Of a DNA stretch of 64,000 nt, positions 1-11,641 are shown in pieces (position 1 is the first letter of the stretch; each line of letters begins with the position of its first letter). Origin of the DNA: Diphasiastrum complanatum (Eukaryota > Streptophyta > Lycopodiopsida > Lycopodiales > Lycopodiaceae); contig CM055107.1 of assembly GCA_029204225.1 (NCBI GenBank), forward strand, positions 20,021,997 to 20,085,996. The letters are read 5' to 3'. The translations under genes were made by a program, and so were the position numbers. A model generated the notes under the pieces. The model did not search any database. It was not told the origin of the DNA and worked only from the letters and a program-made list of their open reading frames with translations.

Positions 1-678
1 TGAAGATAAGTACGGGTTCAAAAATTGTTCACCTAACTTGGTTCATCTCATTGCATAGATTTGTTGATTTTTTCTCAATTGCAAGTGTTCGAAGGACACC
101 AACTTTATTTGTTTGCAAGGATTTATCAGATGAGACTTTGTCAGATCTCATGGATCAAGACTGGGATAGTGAGACATATAATGATATAGAATGCCGGATA
201 AAAAAGTCGTCAATGATCTTCCGTTATCATATCGAAAAATAAATGCTCAGTCTCACATTTAGCTATCAAAGATACAAGAAAACTGACAGTACATGGCTAC
301 CACTGGACCAAGACTTCGAACTAAATGGTCACACAGACCGAAAGGAGATAAGCATCATACACAACGAAGAATTTTTGACTATGGTTGAGGTGGAAGAGCA
401 TTGGATGCTTGATTTTCTCAAAACAGAGCTCATGTTATTACAAACCAATCTACCGACTTATCTCACTGTTCATCATCAACGAAAGACTCGTAAGTACTCT
501 ATATTTATTGCCATTTCAAAATAGTACAAAGTAAAGGAAAATGACATAATTCGGCATGTTCACTAATATTTGTATTGTCACAGATGCGAAAAAGACAAGA
601 GTTGGTAACGTGCTGCAAAGATCTACCTACAACAATCACCATTGTGGAAGAACAATAGCTTCAAATAAAGTTCAGTAA
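1..678 (+). pseudogene. 3' part of unrecognised gene, partner of the Ulp1-like gene (copy A)
   Basis: The 5' part lies outside the window. The reading frame from 51 continues to a GT donor at 490 and resumes after an AG at 583; a short last exon follows. Its protein is clearly homologous to the minus-strand frame at 8666-7205 (shared stretches include RRTPTLFVCKDLSDETLSDL and IECRIKKSSMIFRYH). Compared with that copy it has an in-frame TAA at 240-242 where copy B has Gln, and one extra base near 475-480 that shifts the frame so that the expected stop at 656-658 is no longer read. I recognise no domain family. It runs tail-to-tail with the Ulp1-like gene on the other strand, the two expected stops being about 195 bases apart. 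It is probably one gene of a mobile or amplified two-gene unit, decayed here. Confidence 0.6.
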
Positions 679-852
679 AATTTGTGTATAGACAAGTCAT
701 TCAATGAGTGAAAGCCCAAGTTGGGCATCAGTACATGTATTTTGGGCTCCAAAATTCAATAAAATGGAGCAACATTTGATATATAAATGTATATTTTCCT
801 ATCAATTCTATACATTTTTAATCTATATCTGTCATGTGCTATCTATATTTTT

Positions 853-2480
853 CTAATCTTTATTTAGTATAATAACATCATCCGGAGCACCATCACCAAC
901 AGGGGGTGGCTGAAGCCTTGCCCTCGCCAGCATACTCAAGATCATTTTTTGCCTAAATTTGGACATCGGGGCTGATGTGTATTCAGAAAGTCTAAATTGC
1001 AAGATAGAATATTCACATATTAGTTACAGTTAAAGAATTTACAGAATAAAAAAATTAATCACCATTCCAAAACCAAGAATAGATAGAATAAATTACCTTT
1101 GAAATATAAACATCATGTTGAAAGATTAACCACTCAAAAAATAACTTTGCATTATATAAACCACCCATAGCTGAATGAATCATTTTGTTGGGGTGACTAC
1201 AAAAAGTTCAGCACACAAGACATCAATGAAGGAAAACTAGACAATGAATAGAATACATTTAAACGTTGATTTCAAAATAATGATGAGAAGGACAAAATTT
1301 ACCTCCAGACTGATGATCTCCCATTCAGTTGCTTGGGGATTCTTTGCTGGAATATATTTACATATAATCAGCATGATCGAGTCAATATCCTTATGCATAT
1401 TCATATCCGAATTCATCTTTACACAAAAAACTTTAATAACATTATCTACAGATCTATTGACAGAGATCAGATTCAAACTCCAGTGCTCACTGCAAAATAA
1501 AATAGAGAGTCCATTAGCTGCATTTCTGAGAAATATTTCCAATGATAAAGCTATAATAAACAACAAGAAGCATATAAATGGTCTTACTTGGTATGATAAG
1601 GCACAAGCATGTATTTTGTAAGTGGTGTGCATCCACTAAATAGACACTATGACAAGGTGTCGTTCTTCTTCTTAATTGCCTGAAGGAAAAAATTGATGGG
1701 CACCAAAATTTCTTTGCATGAATCCCTTGCAATGTCAAATTGCAAGAGTGTGTGCTATCACAGGATCATTGATAGAAGCCCATCCGTTTTTCAGATCCAA
1801 ACAATCAATAACGCTATAATCTATACTAAAATCAAGTTCCTCTAATCTGAAACAAAATGGAACTCCAATTCTATCTATAGCATCAGATATGTCACTGTCA
1901 AATTTAAGATACTCATCCGAATCTATATATGTATAAAAATTTGTACGAGGAGAAGAAGGAGTGGATGAGAAGTATCTACAGGATTATTCAGAAATGGTCG
2001 TAGTTGTGTTTACAACCGAATCCGGTGTAGTAGTATCTACATTATCAATAGAAGGAGATTTTGGAATGGCGGCCCTCCTTACTTTCTTTGAGGCTCTCTT
2101 GGGGGCTGGCTTCTTCCTAGGCCTCTTGGTAGAGAGGTATGTTCTATCTATTGGATCAGGTCTGGGAGTAGATGGCTCACCCATATGTGATTTTGAGTAT
2201 CTATCTCGCATCCTATATAGTAGTTGAAAAACTTTAGGCATGATTGTAACTCGCTTGGCATGTATGGTGAACAAAAATGAGTTTTAAAAAAAAAAGACTT
2301 TCATAGTCCTGAACAGCCTGCCCTGGCGTGAATCTAACTAAACTGCCGAGATCTTCCCTGGTGATTTGGCGAACAACACGGTAAAATAGTGCTTTGGAAA
2401 TTGGGAGTTTGGCTGACTTCTAATATTTTCAAATATCAGATAGCCACCGGCTGCGATTGCACCTTCTTGTTCGACTGGGA
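853..2480 (-). pseudogene. Ulp1/C48 SUMO-protease-like gene, copy A, decayed
   Basis: Exons read on the minus strand: a degenerate first exon near 2450-2300 (SRWLSDI, LVRFTP), a second from about 2245 (MPKVFQLLYRMRDRY) to 1590, a third at 1489-1303, a fourth at 1196-1097, and a last one ending at the stop at 853-855. The second exon carries a basic tract (TKRPRKKPAPKR) typical of a nuclear signal. The protease part shows VPYHTNEHWSLNLISVN across an intron, which fits the His-Trp motif of C48 peptidases, then a Trp-containing strand (EWEIISLE) and PQQND before the catalytic Cys site. In this copy the Cys codon reads TAT (Tyr), five bases are lost just after it, and the last acceptor is AA instead of AG, so it cannot make an active enzyme. 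The assignment rests on motif order and on comparison with copy B. Confidence 0.6.
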
Positions 2481-2699
2481 GGATTAATTATGGCAAGGTA
2501 GGAGTTGAGGAAGCACCAGCAGAGAAAAAATCTCTCTTTGCCTACTTTCTCCTCTCCATAGAGGTAGTTTGAGGGATATCGGACTTGTGCACAATATGAA
2601 GGAAAAGGGTGTAATGGGGGTCGCAAAGAAGCAATATGTACGGACGACAAAAAATATCGCTTCTGTGTGCAACTAGTATAACTATCATGTCCATGTAGG

Positions 2700-3320
2700 A
2701 TTCAGTATAGTCCTAGTCTTGGACACATGGTACTCCAATAAATCAAGCTGTTAGTTATGCCATGTCATACTGGATGTGACCCGAAAGTAACTAATATCCT
2801 TGTGAGACCCAGAACACACTAAATGGAGTCTAGGCAAGGTATGAGACAGTGTATGCATGTGTACTAGAGTTATCAATAGCAATTTATGAATAGTTGGTCC
2901 ATGCTTAGAACTCTATCCTAGGTGAATCTATGTATAAGGAACTTAGGGCTATGCATGGCTATGTGCCCAAGTTGCTTTTGGCTTCATATATTGAGGTTAA
3001 ACTCGCCCTACTCCTCATTGTGGTCATTGATTCATTGCCAGAGTTTCACTCCACCTTCATGCTTTTTATTCCTTGGCTTGGGGTTGAAGCTTCTAGAGTT
3101 GATTGGTTGCTTCCACTTGGTTGGGTGGTTGCTCCATAGTGTGTTTTCCATTGTATTTTGTCTTCTAAGCAGGATTTTAGGGAGCTTCCCTTTTATTGGT
3201 ATCAGAGCAAGGCTTACGAAGATTGGAGAACATGGAGAAGGGCTACCGTTCGTTGAAATTTCGGATTGGATCATTGGAATTTTCTTCCAAGGTGGATAAC
3301 AAGGGTGCAAGTGGTGTACT
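2700..3320 (+). mobile_element. LTR-retrotransposon remnant: LTR end, PBS and gag start
   Basis: TGGTATCAGAGC at 3197-3208 is the usual primer-binding site complementary to the 3' end of plant initiator Met tRNA. The sequence just before it would be the 3' end of a 5' LTR (left edge not determined, possibly near 2700). An ATG at about 3233 opens a short frame starting MEKGYRSLKFRIGSLEF, which could be a gag start, but it soon meets stops. No protease, integrase or reverse transcriptase follows. It sits in the spacer between the two inverted copies of the Ulp1 unit, so it may have inserted between them. Confidence 0.5.
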
Positions 3321-5275
3321 ATCCCGGTTTCAATTTGCATGTTGCTAAGATCCATTACTCTTGGGATTCTTTGTGGTTTTATGGAGAAGTGTCCTTGAAG
3401 GCTAATTTGTAATGTTTTTTTGGAGCTTTTTCTTGTGTAGATCACATCTTTAGTAGATCTGAATTTTTCAGCAAGTGTACTTTTGTTTTAGGGTTTATTA
3501 ATGATGAAATTAATTATGCATGCCGATTCTTTACAATGATTTATGATTCTAGGCTATGTTTTGGTCAAAATTGCTTGGTTTTTCATGCTTTTTGGCACAA
3601 AATAGGTAGTAAGAACCAAAATCTAGCAAGATCAGACCAATTAGATGATTATAATTCTGTAAATTGGTTTGCATGTGTTAGAGAAAGAGTTGTATGTCAT
3701 GAATTTTCACTTTATTGTGATGAAAAAACCGGAAAATAGCCACAAATCATCATTTTTGCTTGTTTTTTCATAAAATTGGATGGTAGGTGGCGTAATACAC
3801 CATGTAGAGCTTGTAAAGAGGTGGACCAAAGTCTTTTAAATCTTTTCCTGAAGTTAGAACCAAGAATTCCAACAATTGAACTTGTAGGAACTCAAAAAAG
3901 TTAAAAAAAATGACCATTTTTGGTGGGATTTCTATTCATGTAATTTCATATTCTGTGTTTGGATAGCTTCTGTCAATATTAACGGAGTAATGCCAAACCA
4001 GTCAATAAAAAGAAAAATAGTCTAATTTTATTGAAAAATTTGTAATAATAGAATTACATAACTGATTTCATTTCCAGTAAAATTCTATGGTGAATTATAT
4101 TCAAAAAATCAGACTGGTATATTATATATTCAGCCCAAATATAGGACAAAAATGAAAATTTTTAGACGTTTTCTTACAATTATTGATTTCTAAACATTTA
4201 CTAATGTCGTTACGTCTTCTTGGTACCTTAGCTGAAATAGATTTTCAGAAAACTGAAAATTCCAAAGAGGGAAGAAGAGTGGACATCAGAGGGTGTAAGT
4301 GTAATCGAGAAATGTATTTCGCAGTTAGGATTTTAGATAAATCCCAGTAAAGAATTGCTTAATATCGATTATTAATTTCCTGGATAGAATCCATTCAATT
4401 GAATTCCTAACTGATATCTTTGTAACCATTGAGTTATCTGCAGTTTTGGATGTCAATTGTGATGTTAGAAGTGGAATTTGATACATGGATTACATTGGAT
4501 CTACTAGTTGATAGAAGCTTGTCCCTAGATCTGATGCATCGAGAGGGGTTTGAATCTATGTTAATTCTTCTGTTTAAATCATAGGATCAAATGTGGATTT
4601 GTGGTATCTATCTGATAGGCATGCCAGTCATCCGAATAAATGGATTCTCTAGTGTTTTGGAAACAAAAGATAATATTCTATATGGATTATAGGACAGCTA
4701 GATGATCAATGGATCTCTAGAATATCAGATAAGACAATTAAGGATTTTCTGGAAGGAAAAGCTGATGGTATGGGACATCAGGAATTTTGGAAAAGAAATC
4801 TAGGACTGTAAAGATTTGATGATCAATGGTGTGTTTTAGTACCTAGTCGCAATATGGGAAAAATAAAACTGTTTGATCAAATGTGGAGTATTTTGGAAAA
4901 TTTTGAGATTTAATCTAGATCCTAATGTGGTATCTCATTATTTACAAAACCAGAGGCCCTCAAATCTATATCTCGTTTTTTTAATTAATCCTTTACTTTT
5001 TAATAATTTCTTGAATATAAGACATCAGACTATTTATATGATTCTTTCCAGCATGAAGTTATTCTTCCGAAAGACTGTTATGTCATATAAATTATTACTT
5101 GTGTGAATAGACTTGGAATTCAGATAAATTCTAAGGTTAAAATGTTTCAATTTCTTAAACCTAGAATATCTCTGTTGCATAAATAGGTTTCAATGGAATG
5201 ATTGTACTGTCACTCGGATTGAAAATATTTGAAGGAAAAGTCCTGTTTGTAATAGAGTGAATCCTTTAGTGGAAG
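3320..5275. other. non-coding AT-rich spacer between the inverted units
   Basis: I see no gene here. The short open frames at 3536-3739 and 4873-5106 have no family features, splice context or matching copy elsewhere in the window. The stretch may be retrotransposon internal sequence too decayed to read. Confidence 0.5.
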
Positions 5276-5278
5276 CAC

Positions 5279-7010
5279 ATGGATAGGAGAATGCAAACAA
5301 GGAGGGACTTCTTCTCTTCTGGCTCATCCTCAGCCCCTGCGGTTGCCATTACGCCACCCGCTAGACCTAGAACGCGCAACCACAGCAGGTGGCTCTCTGA
5401 GATATGCAAGTATCAGAGATCAACAACTTTGTTGATCCCAAGATCTCCATTCTACCGTGCTGTCTGAAACATAACAAAAAATGATCTCGGACAGCTAGTT
5501 AGATTCACACCCAGTGCTCTTCAGTGCCTTCAGAGGCTGCTAAAGATAACATTAGCTTTTTTTTTTAGGATTCTTTTTTGCTTGCAATCCATTCCAAGAA
5601 AGTCACCATAATGCCCAAGGATTTTTAGCTCCTGATGAGAATGAGGGATAGGTATTTTAGGTTACACGTATCTCAACTTGCTGTTCCTAGACCAACTCCT
5701 CTAGATTGGACTGATCTTCCTACGAAGCGTCCTAGAAAGCAGACAGCCCCCAAGAGAACTCCGAAGAAAGTAAGGAGGGTAGACACCATAGATTTCGTGA
5801 AGCCTAACCTGGAATCCATTGTAGATAACGCTGCTATTGATAATGTTGTAAATATAGCTACATCTATTTTGGATACCCCTTTAATTCCTGTAGATACTAC
5901 ACATCCACCTCCTCCTCCTCCTCCAAATTTTTATACATATATAGATTCAGATGATTATCTTAAATTTGAGAAAGACATATCCGATGCTATAGATACAATT
6001 GGTACTCCTTTTTATTTTAGACTAGATGAACTTGATTTTAGTACTAATTTTAGAGTTCTAGATTGCTTGGATCTCAAAGATAGGCGAGCTTCTACCAGTG
6101 ATCATGTGATAGAGTCCGGGCTTACACTCTTGCAATATGACATTGCAAGAGATTCATCCAATGAGTTGCTGGTGCTGAGTAACTTTCTGCTTCAGGCCTT
6201 CAAGGAGAATAATGACACATTGTCACAGTGTCTGACAAGTGGATTCACACCAACAACAAAATATCTACTCATCCCTTATCATACAAAGTAGGATATATTA
6301 AATGCTTCTTGCTATTTAATGCATTAACATTGGCATTGTCAATGGAAATAGTTCTCGGAATTGCAGCTAAAGAAATTTCAATCTTATTTTGCAGTGACCA
6401 CTGTAGTTTAAACCTGATTTCTATTAAGAGATTTGTAGATAATATTAATAAAGATTTTTGTGTCAAGATGAATTCGGCGAGAAATACGCATAAGGATGTA
6501 GATATATACCTAAGTAAATATATTCCTACAAATGTTCTCCATTCCGTGGACTGGCAGATCGTCAGTTTGGAAGTAAACTCTGTTTTTCTTAATAGCATTT
6601 TGAAATCAATATTCTAATGTAATTGTTTCATTCTAATTCATTCTGTTTCATAATTGATTTCTTGTGTGCTGAATTATTTTGCAGTCACCCCAACAAAATG
6701 ATTCATTCAGCTGTGGGTGGTACACATTATACAACGCAAAGTTATTTTTTGAGTGGTTCAACCTTCAGCTAAGGTAATAAATTTTGTTTATTCTTATTTT
6801 GGAATCATGATTAGTTTTCTATTTTGTTGATGTTTTTGGCCATTACTAATACATGAATGTTCTATTTTGCAGTTTACACTTCCTGAGTACACATCAAGCC
6901 AGGTGTACAGATTTAGACAAGAAATTATCCTGAGTATAGTGGCTAGGGCAAGGCTTCAGCCTCCCATTATTGATGATGGTGCAAAGGATGATGGAGTTAT
7001 ACTAAATTAA
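5279..7010 (+). pseudogene. Ulp1/C48 SUMO-protease-like gene, copy B
   Basis: Likely exons: first from ATG 5279 (RNHSRWLSEI, then LVRFTP) with an in-frame TGA after SPFYRAV; second about 5611-6287; third 6395-6572; fourth 6685-6773; fifth 6873-7010 (stop TAA). The second exon has a basic tract, a run of seven prolines and the strongly conserved FYTYIDSDDYLKFEKDISDA. Exons two and three join in phase to PYHTNDHCSLNLIS, the C48 His region, but here the Trp after His reads Cys. Exons three and four join to DWQIVSLE plus SPQQNDSFSCGWYTLYNAK: Gln oxyanion residue, catalytic Cys and following Gly as in Ulp1 proteases. The residue in the Asp position of the triad looks like Asn (VKMNS) in both copies. 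A TAG near the start of exon two, and a deletion of about 16 bases at the end of exon four that breaks the phase into the last exon, make this a likely pseudogene. Known C48 proteases cleave SUMO; transposon-borne relatives occur in some MULE and CACTA-type elements. Confidence 0.65.
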
Positions 7011-7204
7011 GATCAGAACAAATATAGATAGCATAGAAGAAAAATACATGTATAGAATTCATAGAAAAATATACATTGATATATCAAATGCTGCTCTAGT
7101 TTATGAATTTGAGAGCACATATACATGTATTGATGCCCAACTTGGGCTTTCATTTATTGAATGAAAGAGTGCATACACAGATTTTTACGAAAGTTTATTT
7201 GAAA

Positions 7205-8666
7205 CTATTGTTCTCCCACAATGGTGATTGTTGTAGGTAGATCTTTGCAGCACGTTATCAGCTCCTGTCTTTTTTGCATCTGTGACATGGCAAATATTAG
7301 TAAATGTGCAATTGTAAATAATGACATTTTCTATTATTTTGTTCTATTTTGAAATGGCAATAAACATAAAGTACTTACGAGTCTTCCGTTGATGATAAAT
7401 CTGAAATATGTTGGTAGATTGGTTTGTAATAGCATGAGCTCTGTTCTGATAAAATCAAGCTTCCAATGCTCTTCCACCTCAACCATAGTCAAATATTTCT
7501 CATTATAGATAATGCTTATCTCCATTTGGTTTGTGTGACCATCTAGTTCAAAGTCTTGATCCAGTGGTAGCCATGTACCTTCAATTTTCTTGTATCTCTG
7601 GTAGTAAATGTGAGACTGAGCATCTGCTTTTCGATATGATAACGAAAGATCATTGAGGACTTTTTAATCCTGCATTCTATGTCATTATTTGTTTTACTAT
7701 CCCGGGCCTTGATCCATGAGATCTGACAAAGTCTCATCTGATAAATCCTTGCACACAAATAAAGTTGGTGTCCTACGAACACTAGCACTCGAGAAAAAAT
7801 AAACAAATATATGTAATGAGATAAACCAACTTAGGTGAACAATTTTCGAGCATGTGCTTATCTTCATAGCATTTCTAATATCAATGAGTAGCTTGCGTCT
7901 CAAGGATTCGGAAACAATGCTGTCAGGAGTAGGCCACTCATCACTTTGAAAACTAGGCAATGGAATTGCTTTGAGCTTGCCAAAACTTCCATCTGTTTTT
8001 GGACTTCTTCCTCTGTATTGCAGCTTTCCAATATCAGAGTGAATCACATCTAATATTCCTGCAAGAGATTGTGTGGGCTCTCATTCACTTATGCATGATG
8101 GATATAAATATGAAAGAAAAAACACAATGTTGAAGCATTTAAATCATAATCTGAAGAGCATCAATAAAGAAAATCACCTATGATTGTTGTAGAGTGCATA
8201 TGTTTTAATATACTTACAATTACATTTTTGACAATCATGAGGATTGATATCATGTACTTTGATTTCTGAATGCATATATACATGTTGTACTAAGACTCCT
8301 GATATAGATTGACCTCCTGGGTTAGTCTTAAACTCCAAAATTTTTGCTTTCCAATAAGATTTGTAAGTTATTTTTTGCACTTTTCTTTTGTCGAAAATTG
8401 CCCTTTGATGATGGATGCAGCAATACCCATGAGTTCTTCGTATATTTTGTTGGCTTCCAGTTATCAGCTTCATCTTTCTCATTGTAAAAAATCACAGACT
8501 CGATTGTAGATCTAGGTCTCCTTGCCATTGCTATTCTCAAAGCTTGGGCGCCAAAAATCTCTCTGATATGATACTTAATTTCAATTTTTCGTATCACATT
8601 TAATCTAATGTGAATGCCAACATAGTCACAGTTATCGCGGATACCATATTTTATGTAACTGTACAT
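7205..8666 (-). pseudogene. unrecognised gene convergent with the Ulp1-like gene (copy B)
   Basis: Reads on the minus strand from about 8666 (MARRPRSTIESVIFYNEKDE within the first frame) through frames at 8482-8174, 8047-7697, 7806-7543 and 7525-7379, with a GT donor at 7378 and a last exon ending MQKRQELITCCKDLPTTITI and stop at 7205-7207. It matches the frame at 51-678 but keeps different lesions: relative to copy A one base is missing near 7607, and another shift lies between 8330 and 8480. Comparing both copies gives the probable original frame, in particular the C-terminal CCKDLPTTITI, which copy A encodes out of frame. I see no catalytic motif, signal peptide or membrane segment and cannot name a family. 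Upstream, 8670-9130 is a plausible promoter region shared with a + strand transcript. Confidence 0.55.
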
Positions 8667-9138
8667 ACTATATTCTATAACTGTAACTAGTATAGTTAGA
8701 AAATTTCATTATACTAACCAGCATAGTCAAGTAAATTTAACTTGAGGTATTGACATTGGGCAAATTAGCACGTGTCGGTCAGGAAGAAGAAACCAATGGG
8801 ATACGTCCATGCTGCCCGGACACAAATTTCAAAGTTTTCTATATTGCATTTTGATTTTTTAGTTAATTTGAATTACATTACATAGATTTCAAATCTGTGC
8901 ATTTTGATTGGGCTTGGTGACGGTCGAAACTAAAGAAAAAAAATAAAAGTATCTTTACAAAGGGTCTTTTTGATATTGAAAACTCTTGTAATGTAAGATT
9001 GTGCTACAGGTCGCCTTTCCACACAATGACCTCATGACACGTGTCCAACTGTCAGGTCACACATGTGTAGTTGTACGGACCATTTGGGAGGCGACACGTT
9101 TTGGGTTGACTGTTGACTGACATGTGCAAAAATTTGCT

Positions 9139-9147
9139 TATAAAAGG
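9139..9147 (+). promoter_or_regulatory. TATA box of a + strand transcript
   Basis: TATAAAAGG, a near-perfect plant TATA box, about 230 bases before the ATG at 9371. The sequence before it is rich in ACGTG-type elements (for example gacacgtgtcc near 9037). Confidence 0.5.
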
Positions 9148-9194
9148 CATGCAACCCGATAAATTTTTAATTTTATTTTTTTCGATTTTCATGG

Positions 9195-9360
9195 TATATC
9201 GCTCTTGTGCGTGCTATTTGTATTACATGTTGTTGCTAGTCTTCTACCTACGCACAAGTGCAATATCCCAATGACATTTTCCATACATATCGCTCCTGTG
9301 TGCATTCTTTACAATCTCTTCTTTCCAGTTTGCTTACCTCGTGCACAGAAGCGATATATG
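9195..9360. repeat. four copies of an 18-20 base motif in alternating orientation
   Basis: The motif ATATCGCT(C/T)(C/T)TGTG(C/T)(G/A) occurs at 9195-9213 (+), 9251-9268 (-), 9286-9304 (+) and 9341-9360 (-). Neighbouring copies can pair, giving two nested or sequential hairpins in the 5' leader of the transcript that would start after the TATA box at 9139. A fifth copy lies at 2653-2672 beside copy A of the Ulp1 unit. Confidence 0.6.
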
Positions 9361-9370
9361 TCCGAGACCG

Positions 9371-9550
9371 ATGGCGTTGTCCTCCAGACCTAGCCGTGAG
9401 AGCACCCTAAGTGCATTTCTTACTGAGTTTGGAATTACTGAGAACTTAGACTCCTTTCACACCCTATTTCGCCCTTATCTACATGTTCTCAAGACTGTGC
9501 AATCCAATTCTGAAGTATTTTTTGACCACTATGTTAGATTCAGGGATATA
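9371..9550 (+). CDS. first exon of a possible small protein gene
   Basis: An ATG at 9371 opens 60 codons (MALSSRPSREST at the start, FDHYVRFRDI at the end) running into a GT at 9551 (GTCAGT) in phase 0. It lies downstream of a good TATA box. A second + strand coding island at 12277-12429 begins after an AG in phase 0 and adds 50 codons and a stop, so the two could form a 110-residue protein whose intron contains the whole copia remnant. No family recognised; the length and amphipathic helical pattern are all that can be said. It could instead belong to the neighbouring Ulp1-type unit. Confidence 0.35.
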
Positions 9551-9966
9551 GTCAGTATACATGTGATCTCCATTGGTCTTCTAGTTAAGAATACAGTTTA
9601 AAAATTCAACTGAATCAATCACCACAGCACAACGTCAAGTGCAATAAGACAAGACAACAAAATTGCTCTCCCACAAACTGTATATTCACACTAATCAGCA
9701 AGTACAAAGATAAAGTTACTTAGAAGCACTCAAAGGGCTCGTAAAAGAAAGGACGGCCTAATAATTCTAGAACTGAGCACACGTGGTGCGGTCAAAATTA
9801 GAAAGCTACTTTTTTAACTCTCTCCCTCAATGATCAACGTCTCTCTTTATTTTAAAGTTTACTCTATTCATGGAACATACCTCCATGATAGTATTACAAG
9901 CCAAGGCTTTTTACATAACTAGATCTAAGCCAAGTTTGGCTCTAAAAGTTTCAAACTTCTCTTTAC

Positions 9967-10427
9967 TTAAAGCTTTCGTAAATATATCAGCAACTTGTAA
10001 CAATGTAGAACAGTATCTTCAAATTGTAGTTTTTCATGCACAAAATGATATTTTACCTCAATATGTTTTGTTCTCGCATGAAAGACAGAATTCTTAGCCA
10101 ATTGTATTCCATTTTGGCTGCCAGAGAAAATAACAGTAGGATTTACCTGCTTCATGCCCCAATCTCACATAGCAACTTATGCAGCCAAATAGCTTCCTGG
10201 GTGGTAGAACTTAACACTTTATAGTCGGCTTCTGTAGAAGAAAGAGAAATGGTGTCTTGTTTCTTGCTAGACCATGAAAAACAGCCGCTACCAGAATTGA
10301 AGGCATAACCTGTTGTTGACTTTCTATCATCTACATTTCTTGCCCAATCAGCATCAACATAACCTTGCAATTTAGGTAAAGCACTTTGTCTTTTGTAGAT
10401 CAGCCCAAGGTTAGGTGTACCAGTCAC
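9967..10427 (-). pseudogene. copia RNase H
   Basis: Contains GYVDADWARNVDDRKSTTGY with the first acidic residues, SSTEADYKVLSSTTQEAIW, and, after a frameshift near 10150, PTVIFSGSQNGIQLAKN and HARTKHIEVKYHFVHEKLQ. The Asp expected in the last catalytic motif (FSDSQ in most relatives) is Gly here. It is continuous with the reverse transcriptase of the same element. Confidence 0.8.
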
Positions 10428-10454
10428 ATACCTTAAAGTCCTTTTCGTAGTTTT

Positions 10455-11641
10455 TCAATGGTCCATAGTGGGTGATGACATGAATTGGCTAATCAGACTT
10501 ACAACATAGCAGATATCAGGACGTGTAGTCGTAAGATATATCAAACTCCCAACTAGTTGACGAAATAAAGTAGCGTCAACATGTGCACTATCATCAATAT
10601 GAGATAATTTCTTACCAGCTTCACAAGGGGTGATGGAAGGTATACACTCTGTCATGCGAAATCTCTCTAATATCTCGCGCACATACTTGTTTTGACATAA
10701 CCTAATATCATTGTCAGTTTGCCATACTTTGACACGCAAGCAATAGTGCATAAGATCTAAATTTGTCATCTCAACTTGCTTGCATAAGTTGGCTTTGATA
10801 GAATAGATGAGATTCTCATCATTGCCCGTGATAATGATATCATCAACATAAAGTACAATCAAGGCAATGCTATCTTCATTTATAAGAACATAAAGATTTG
10901 GATTTGAATTTGTTCTTACAAACTCTGAGAAAGAAAGTAATTGTCAATACGTCCATACCATGCGCATGACGCTTGCTTAAGGCCATAAAGTGCTTTGCGT
11001 AGCTTGCATACCTTATGTTCTTGTCTCCTTTTGCCATGAAGCCTTGCGATTGGCCCATGTAAACTTCTTCCTTTAAGTCACCATTCAAAAATGCAGACTT
11101 CACATCCATTTGATCGATCTTCCACCCAAAATGAGATGCTAAGACAATGATAAGGCGCAGCGTAGTCCACTTAGCCACTGGAGCAAATGTCTCTTCATAG
11201 TCATCCTTTATTTTGCTCATAGTCCTTCACTACTAGGCATGCCTTATGCTTTGCTATCATGCCATCTGCATGAAACTTTGTTCTAAACACCCATTTGTTG
11301 TCAATGGATTTCTTTCCAAGTGGTAGATCAACCAACTCCCATGTATCATGCCTGTGGATGGATTCCATCTCTTCTTCCATGGCCCTTTGCCACTCTTTGT
11401 GATCCTTTGCTTCATCAAGGGTTGATGGCTCTCGACACTTCAAAATGTCACTCATTAGGGCATAGTCCACACGATAGCCATCGGGAGACTTCCTTTCCCA
11501 CATTGATCTTCTCACTTCTCCTTGTGTGCTAAATCCTGGTTGAATTAGCTTTGCATCTTTCATGATTTTTTCATACCATTCTGGTATCTTAGACTCAGGT
11601 GATACACTTCGTGGAGAGTATGTGTCCCAAGGAGTGTCCAA
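10455..11641 (-). pseudogene. copia reverse transcriptase
   Basis: The entry region reads DHKEWQRAMEEEMESI, WELVDLPLGKKSIDNKWVF and, after a frameshift near 11210, YEETFAPVAKWTTLRLIIVL with KIDQMDVKSAFLNGDL, the usual catalytic-Asp segment. A second shift near 10870 precedes the active-site YVDDIIITGNDE. The thumb-side motif QLVGSLIYLTTTRPDICY closes the domain. All marks are of the Ty1/copia type; the frameshifts make it inactive. Confidence 0.85.

Noticed and set aside
2922-3445. Overlapping frames of 69-137 codons on both strands
   Set aside because: They straddle the LTR end and PBS of a retrotransposon remnant; hydrophobic or basic composition without motif.
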